A stretch of 64,000 bases of DNA from Rhodosorus marinus (lineage: Eukaryota > Rhodophyta > Stylonematophyceae > Stylonematales > Stylonemataceae): assembly GCA_029953675.1 (NCBI GenBank), contig JAMWBK010000003.1, positions 1,054,001-1,118,000 of the forward strand. The letters are read 5' to 3'. The position numbers and the translations under genes were made by a program. This document shows positions 57,991 through 64,000 of this stretch, piece after piece (position 1 is the stretch's first letter; each line of letters begins with the position of its first letter). The notes below the pieces were generated by a model. It was not told the origin of the DNA. It saw only the letters and a program-made list of their open reading frames with translations, and ran no database searches.

Positions 57991-59367
57991 TCACTCTCCA
58001 CTCTCTCTCACCCTCTCTCTCCCTCCCTCTCTCCCTCTCCCCCTCTCTCTTTCTATCTTCCCGAACTTTCTAAAAAGAATGGCAGAAATCCGCATCCCAA
58101 CAGCACAAAACAAAATTTCTCTTTAAAAAACTTAGGTTGTTGAAAACGGAGAAGAAAAAAATCCAATATGGTAGAGTCCGTCCCGACCGGATACGAGCTA
58201 AAAATTTCAAATTATATATTATCTACACCAATAATAATCTATTTAGGATATACTCTGATGAAATAAAATAAGACACGTGTCTGGAATGATATTATAAGCA
58301 AATTGTAGTTTTGCACGTGTCGTTGGTTTTATGTAGTTTAGGGGGGGTTGGGGTTTGTTGGTTTTATGGATTGAGTCGAGTTTTTTTGTTCTTTTATATT
58401 GTAATATTCGTATTCTCGGTGGTTCGTTGGATCCCCTAGGTTTCGTTCCGTTGTGGTTGCGTGTGGTTGATGGATGGGTTGGAGAAGGTTGTAGTATTGG
58501 GGCTGGTCTGGCTGGATTTGTGCGTTTGACAAGTTGAGAACTTCAAACTACTCTCCTTAACGGTGTTTACTGCGCTACCCCAACCGCGGTGAGGATGACC
58601 AGAACCGGGCCCATCGTCTTTTGGTGAGGAGTTTTCACCTTTTATGAAGTTGCAGTTGTTGACCTTCATTGACCTTGTCCCTCTGCGAGAGAGTGTTGAC
58701 ACCCGCTTTTCGGTCGACTAATAGAAGCTTAAGAGTTCCATCAAGTGCATGTCCAATACTTTGGGCTTCCTGCGCATCTCGTGGGCAGCTCGTAGTAGTC
58801 GGCTGAAATAGGCCAGGAGTTATACCAGTCGCCCACTATACACGATACGGTGAGGAGAAAAGTCCCGCAAAAGTATTTCCAGACCTCTCATAAGAGCGAA
58901 TTCTATAACTCTCTTGACTCAACAGCTCGTGACACTCGGCCTAGGAGCCCTTCGAAGATTCCAATCGGCAGAGCCCGTTTTCTGCGGAACAATTTCTACG
59001 AAGGACGTTTTTCAGTAGACCTAAAGACACCCATGGGCTTAGCAAAGGTCAAAAGTTGCTAGAGCATCTCCATTCTATCCCCTGTGTGTATTGTCCTCAT
59101 CACCCTGAAAACCGTTTCGCACGATCAGAGGGCTGACAGTAGTCGATGATGTCTTTTTTTGGTGCGGATGGGCTAATGAGATACATTTAGAATTTTCATA
59201 ATAATTATGTTTTGGTTTCCGGTGGAATCCGATTCTGGTGGAGGAGTTGAACGGGTGTACATAAGGAGCGAAGAGACGCTTGGATGAGGAGTTGGTAGGA
59301 GAGCAGTATTATCCTTGAAAACTGATGGATAATTTTAGCGCTGCGACTGAAGACAGAGAGATTCAGG
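57655..59367. other. Intergenic between divergent eRF3 and nitronate monooxygenase genes
   Basis: About 1.7 kb without a supported gene. It holds the CT microsatellite at 57932-57986 and AT-rich DNA around 58190-58350. Small frames at 58338-59062 lack any domain. Both promoters should be here. Confidence 0.5.
57932..57986. repeat. (CT)n microsatellite
   Basis: An uninterrupted CT dinucleotide tract of about 55 bases, followed by imperfect CT-rich DNA to about 58060. It lies about 280 nt upstream of the eRF3 start, in its probable promoter or 5' UTR; as read from the gene it is a GA tract. Confidence 0.95.
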
Positions 59368-60357
59368 ATGCTGGGTGTTCGGGTTCCGATTGTATTGGCG
59401 CCAATGGTGGGGGTCAGCGGCTGGGAGCTGGCAAGTCAGGTGGCACGTTCCGGTGGGTTGGGTTTGATTGGTGTGGGTCATGAGGGAGGGACTGGTCCGG
59501 ATAAGTTGAGAGCTGATTATAAGAAGGCTCTTGATTCTGGTGCAAAGGCGAGCTCACTCGGGTTCGGTTTCACAGTCGAGTTCATGGACAAAGATGATCA
59601 GAGTTTTAAGCAGGTATTAGAGCTGAACCCGAAGCCCGGCGTGGTCTGGCTATCCTTTGGACACGAGCAAAACATGAGGGCTAGAGTAGAACAGGTTGTT
59701 AATTCTGGTATAAAAGTCATGACAATGGCACATAGTGTTGGAGAAGCAGTTTCTCAGCATCGCTTGGGATCCAACGCGGTTGTGCTGCAGAGCGGTGATG
59801 CAGGAGGTCATGGAACGCAGATTCATTCGGATTCGTATACATCTACAGTACCGGAATTTAGAACACATGTTGGAAAGGACTTTCCAGTGCTCGCGGCAGG
59901 CGGAGTTGTTGCCGGTGATGGGCTTGCAGCGGCGCTGACGGTTGGTGCGGATGGCGTAGTCATCGGAACGCGATTCAGTGTCTGCAAGGAATCGATGGTG
60001 CCTCCGGACTACAAGAGAGAACTAATCGGGTGCGATACCCATTCGGCTTCCTTGCGAAGTGAATCATGGGACCTTTTTGCAGCTACAAAATATCCTCCTC
60101 GTATTCATGCGCGGGCCGTTAGCAACGTTGTTTCGAAGCGGTTTCATTCGCCCGTTGGAAGCGAGAACAAAACAATCACCCAACAGGACAAAGATTGGTT
60201 TAGCAACGGCGGTATGGAAACTAGACCAGTGTGGGCTGGAGCAGGTGTGGCACGGGTAACCAAGGAGGATTCCGCGAAGGAGGCGATCGACTCAATGCTA
60301 GAAGAAGCCCGCAGCGCTCTGAACCAAGCGGATATGGCTTTAAAACGAATTATCTGA
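59368..60357 (+). CDS. Nitronate monooxygenase (2-nitropropane dioxygenase-like)
   Basis: This FMN-dependent TIM-barrel enzyme oxidises propionate 3-nitronate and other alkyl nitronates, which are respiratory poisons. The intronless frame encodes 329 residues, a normal size. Motifs: VPIVLAPMVGVSGWELASQV at the N-terminus, SLGFGFTVEF, and VVWLSFGHEQNMRARVEQV. The FMN and catalytic-His loop is VVLQSGDAGGHGTQIHSDS, and the phosphate-binding LAAGGVVAGDGLAAALTVGA is followed by DGVVIGTRF. The absence of introns is unusual in this window, where most neighbours have one every few hundred bases. That, with the wide bacterial spread of the family, is compatible with gene transfer but does not show it. 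It converges on the secreted-protein gene with 160 nt between stops. Confidence 0.93.
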   Translation: MLGVRVPIVLAPMVGVSGWELASQVARSGGLGLIGVGHEGGTGPDKLRADYKKALDSGAKASSLGFGFTVEFMDKDDQSFKQVLELNPKPGVVWLSFGHEQNMRARVEQVVNSGIKVMTMAHSVGEAVSQHRLGSNAVVLQSGDAGGHGTQIHSDSYTSTVPEFRTHVGKDFPVLAAGGVVAGDGLAAALTVGADGVVIGTRFSVCKESMVPPDYKRELIGCDTHSASLRSESWDLFAATKYPPRIHARAVSNVVSKRFHSPVGSENKTITQQDKDWFSNGGMETRPVWAGAGVARVTKEDSAKEAIDSMLEEARSALNQADMALKRII

Positions 60358-60517
60358 CAGAACGTGATGGTTGATGTCTGGAAGTAAAGGTTATGTGGAA
60401 ACAGGCTCGCTTTTATGCCAGAAAAGAAGACGTTTGGTGAGGAATCTGAGCATATCCTGCAATGCTTCCCGAATATGGTATTTATCACGGAAGGAGACAT
60501 AGCTAAGATTTTATGAA

Positions 60518-61538
60518 CTAGTCCTTAAGGAAGATTAGAGTTCTGTTTGCAGGAACGTTAGGACACTGCGACGTCGACAGTTTTCGGAAACGCTTAAATT
60601 CATCCTTGCTGATCTTTCTGTTTGCATCGCCGGTGAAACCTCTGGTGCTGATCTGAATGAATACTCCACCATCGCGAAGCTCATAAACGCCTCTCCTCTC
60701 CACTTGGAACGAATCCCCATACGGCTCAACACCTCCTCCACCGCCACCACCGCCTCCGGAACATCTGTATCATGCAAACGAGCGAGTTGCTCCAGGTCAG
60801 CGCACTTGTCTACCAGGTATGGTGCTTTTGAATGGCATGCTGAACTCACTTTTCAGGGCATCCGAGAACGCAGGCCCACCAGGAGAGATCGAACGGTTCG
60901 TAGAAGACGGAGCAAAGCAGTTTGCACGTCTGGATACACTGAGCGCGGTTCTTCGATTTCGTCATTTTCTTAGCGATGACTTGATCCGGGCCCTTGGGCT
61001 TACGATTCAAGCATCGAGCTTTCCGCATTTTCGCCCAATGGCTCTTGGAATCCTTGAGGATGGTGCGCTGAACGTTCCTCGTAATCCCTCCAGTGTCAAT
61101 AATGACTCTGACGCCACCTTCCTCAAGTTCGTAGTAACCATCATCGCCGATAGTATACTCCGGGTCTCCGTACGGTTCAACACCACCGCCGCCACCACCA
61201 CCGCCACCGCCACACCTGAATCACAGGACGAGTTCATTGGTGAGGGAAACGGTCGGAGCCGAAAAAGCTAGATCTGGAGAATTAACGTACTTGTCGGGGC
61301 AACCGAGAATACACGCCCACCAGGAGAGATCGTAAATTTCGTAGAAGACCGAACACAACAGCTTGCAAGTCTGTATGCAGCTTGCAAGGTTTGATGATGA
61401 TGTCATAGCAGCTGCAATCGAGCCCCTTCGAACAATCTTCTTTATGACCACCCTTTCGGCACTGGTGTCAACCAAGCCATGATCGCCAGCGGCAAGTGCA
61501 ACCAGCACAAACAATATCAAACAGAACTTTACTTGCAT
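60518..61538 (-). CDS. Unknown secreted protein with duplicated Cys-rich/poly-Gly module
   Basis: I do not recognise this protein. Three exons on the minus strand, 61538-61291, 61215-60850 and 60764-60518, join in phase 2 both times and encode 286 residues. The start MQVKFCLILFVLVALAAGDH is a clear signal peptide. A Cys-rich block CIQTCKLLCSVFYEIYDLSW...ACILGCPDK ends at the first intron. The next exon opens with a cysteine, nine glycines and VEPYGDPEYT..GYYELEEGGV. The whole set then repeats: CIQTCKLLCSVFYEPFDLSW...ACVLGCPEK, intron, C, S, eight glycines and VEPYGDSFQ..GVYELRDGGV. The C-terminus contains DANRKISKDEF, loosely like an EF-hand loop, and an N-glycosylation sequon near the end. 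The protein probably acts outside the cell or in a wall or matrix. A Met 12 codons upstream (61574) is less likely as the start. Confidence 0.82.
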
Positions 61539-61574
61539 CGTTGGTTTTCGGCTTGCCTCCTCGTCTAACCTCAA

Positions 61575-64000
61575 GCTGCGACTGAGCTGCGAAACGACAA
61601 TCCAAGTGGCCGAGCAGATATATATTCACATCGACTTATATAGGGTCCAATGACCACACCAGAATGAGGTGGAGCCGCACAACCTAAAAGTCAATCCTAG
61701 TGGAAATCAGACATACATCAACCTCCTGTGAAAGTGGCTAACAGAGAAAATACAACCCAACACTCAAAACGCCACACAAGGACCATCTACTTCAAATCAA
61801 GAAGAACGCAATAGACGCAAAGAAAATCCTGGCAACTGCACCCTGGCTATCAATCACGACAAAATGAAGCGCGGGGAATCAAGAGCTTCTTCCCCCCCCC
61901 CTCCCCCTCCAAACTGGTTTGAAAAATCTCGCCATGCTCTGAAGAAGAGTACATCTACCATATTTTTTGCTTGAAGTTTACGAGGACAACATTCCCGGAA
62001 ATGATCTTTCAAAACCTCGAATACACAGCGGAGGCTTACAAAAAACAAATCTCCCAAGACCTACTTATAGATGAGATTCACGTTGGAAAGAAGTTTCTTA
62101 CCATCTCCAAGTTGAAGGTCAGTCGATATGCACATCGAACGGATCTCTACCTCCCACAATCTGGTGAAGTTACCGCATTGACATCACGTACAAACCCTAA
62201 GTAGCCATTTTGAGCCATGGAGAAATTTAGTTCAATAGACAATCAACCATTTCAGTACATGTTCATCCAATCATAATATTTGGGAGAATAATACAACCAA
62301 TCGAGAAACGTATCGAAGTCAGTACCAATCATTAACGATTCAAGTTCGAACCGTCTCCAATCACTTTGGGGAGCTTACACTCTGTATAATAATATTTACC
62401 GGGGGGGTTATTATTCTTGGCAAGTTACTGAAGAAGATTAACGTCAACAAATAATTGCTCTGATATTTTGCATTGCAAGTGATTGTTAACCCCTTAATTT
62501 AATTTTGTGTGTTCATCAAAAATCTACTTTTTCAGAAAAACGAGCGTTCGGAGGTGGCAAACGTAGAGAAATGTTTTTGTATTCATGGGCACAGACGGAC
62601 GATATCTAAATTTTGATTGGAGAATTTATGCAGGTCAATCATTGATAAATGGATAAAATAGAAGTTTGCTTCGTTTTAATTGGATGGTCAACGGTAGTCG
62701 TACGACAAGTTGTTGTCGTTCGGGATCTACTCTAACTTTTTATTGTTTTTTGTTCCATATTTCAATATTGCCAAATATCGCTTGCGATACCGCTTTCAGG
62801 TGGAGGATTAGTCTCGTGGGTGAGCCGGAGCCCAATGTGGTTTCCGATGTTGTGTAGGTAATAGTCGAACCTCTGAACACCAGGATCCATCTTGCTTTGT
62901 GTTCACTGTTTCTTGCGGAACTTTGGCTGCCTCGATGCCCTGTGACAGGTCTGCCCTGGTATATTGGGCATGAGGTCTGGAACCCAGCAAGCTCTTGTTT
63001 TGAATTGCTGTTTTGGCTCCGGGGGTTCTGCAAGCTCGAGCTAGGTAGTGTTTTCCGGTCGACGCGGCTTGCCAGGTAGAGAAACTATTAGCTGACAAAA
63101 TCTGGTTCGCTATCGCCTCGAATTCGAATCATCCGGCTGCACCATGGCATACTGCCGAGATAGACTCGTTTTAGTACTATACAGGAGTCGTATAACTTTC
63201 CACCTCTCGCGGCTTGATGCATCTCTACAAGGTACCGCCCTCTTGCTTTTTTGAGAAATTTAGAACAACAGCGCCGGAAGAATCCTTTCATATCATTTGA
63301 TTGGCGTCACGAGATGCCTAGCCGTCGCCCGTCCCTCGCGGAATAGGTTCAGGACGGTACCGATCTACTTTCAACCAATCCACCAGTCCAATTCCTTCGA
63401 TTCCGCTCTCGACTGGGCCATTTCTCAAAGCTGCATGCGGAGGCGGGAAGCGGCCCAGGGGACCTTGGACCGCTTCTGGTTCTCACTCCTCAGACTCTGG
63501 TCTAATTCAAAAGAAATACACACTTAACGGGCTGTTTGGTCGTGAAGAACCCCCAAGGGTCTTTCATGTCTACTTGTCGCACAGGGCCTCATTCAAACGC
63601 GGCAATGCTTTGCAGTTTCCCCTGAGCCGTTCTGATGGTGCACTTTCACATTCTGCTGTAAAATACTACTTTCTGGCCCAGATGACCAAAAGTCCCTCAG
63701 GCAAAAGGGAATGAAGAGCCCGTCGTGTTGAGTTTGTCGCTGTTCAGGTGTTTCCAGAGAAATCTTGACGCCGAATGCCGTAGCTGAGGCCGGCAGTGAT
63801 CCTTCCCCATAAATTGCCTCGCCTGGTCGGCAAGCTAGAACCTGAGATCTCCCGAGCGCAGAAGAAAGGAGCTCTCGCAAAGGGCGTGGTACCCAAGCCG
63901 GAAATGAATTTCATCCTGGCCACGCAGGTAACTCTCAGGTCCTGTACGAGTTGTCTTTTTTTTCCCGAAACCTGAAGAGGACCTGAAGAGGAATATGAAA
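61575..64000. other. Terminal stretch, no supported gene
   Basis: The last 2.4 kb shows no frame with a recognisable domain or convincing splice continuity. Short frames at 61971-62204 (plus) and 63593-63880 (minus) were considered and not accepted. The stretch 62220-62780 is AT-rich. The 5' end of a gene outside the window could be here. Confidence 0.45.

Noticed and set aside
60535-60849. A separate 104-residue minus-strand protein
   Set aside because: It is out of frame with the repeated poly-Gly module; the acceptor at 60765-60766 gives the frame that matches the first module.
61971-62204. A 77-residue plus-strand protein
   Set aside because: Weak composition, no family match and no linked exons.
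63088-63150. A tRNA 3' end (TTCGAAT followed by CACCA)
   Set aside because: The sequences flanking the loop do not pair as a T stem, and no D or anticodon arm was found upstream.
1-64000. CRISPR arrays, bacterial operons or insertion sequences
   Set aside because: The DNA is eukaryotic with spliceosomal introns; no regularly spaced repeats with unique spacers and no transposase frame were seen.

Overview
This is nuclear DNA of a photosynthetic eukaryote, most likely an alga. Nearly every gene is cut by many short GT-AG introns, mostly 70-110 nt, and the encoded families are eukaryotic: importin alpha, eRF3, DIS3, CLN3, MON2 and SepSecS. An ABCF5-type ABC-F protein, an ISE2-type helicase and a transaldolase with a transit-like leader point to a plastid. 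SepSecS, the last enzyme of selenocysteine synthesis, is absent from land plants and most fungi, so an alga fits best. A red alga is my best guess (a DUF6818-like gene agrees), but the sequence does not prove it. Gene models were read by eye from splice signals, reading frame and family resemblance; exon borders are exact only where listed.

Layout: an ABC-class ATPase with a Gly/Arg-rich N-terminus (+, 186-2769); SepSecS (+, 3784-6022); a small possible POLD3-like gene (-, 6137-6496); TenA (+, 7092-8057); DIS3/RRP44 (-, 8165-12861); an intergenic stretch with a perfect 44-bp inverted repeat; ABCF5-like (+, to 18961); ISE2-like helicase (-, 19212-23731); a cytochrome b5 domain protein (+, 25199-25726); CLN3 (-, 25990-27647); a J-domain protein (+, 28285-28683); a large unknown membrane protein with a modular solenoid (+, 30667-36001); a DUF6818-like gene (-, 36782-37634); two small uncertain genes (+, 37805-39309); importin alpha (-, 40280-42107); a repeat-rich intergenic stretch; MON2 (+, 45137-49977); transaldolase (-, 50181-51428); a LOA1/Vps66-like acyltransferase (+, 53955-55207); eRF3 (-, 55700-57654); a nitronate monooxygenase (+, 59368-60357); and an unknown secreted Cys-rich protein (-, 60518-61538). 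No gene is supported in the last 2.4 kb.

Genes mostly alternate in strand, and several convergent pairs end only 100-260 nt apart. There is no operon-like pathway, but RNA metabolism and translation recur (DIS3, ISE2, ABCF5, eRF3, SepSecS), as does endomembrane trafficking (MON2, CLN3, acyltransferase).

Two loci look new. In the gene at 30667-36001, the second half is built from exons of 63, 126 or 189 nt, all phase 0, each encoding one, two or three 21-residue repeats behind a single membrane segment and an Ala/Gly-rich, acidic N-terminal half. The gene at 60518-61538 encodes a secreted protein whose Cys-rich and poly-Gly module is duplicated together with its phase-2 intron.
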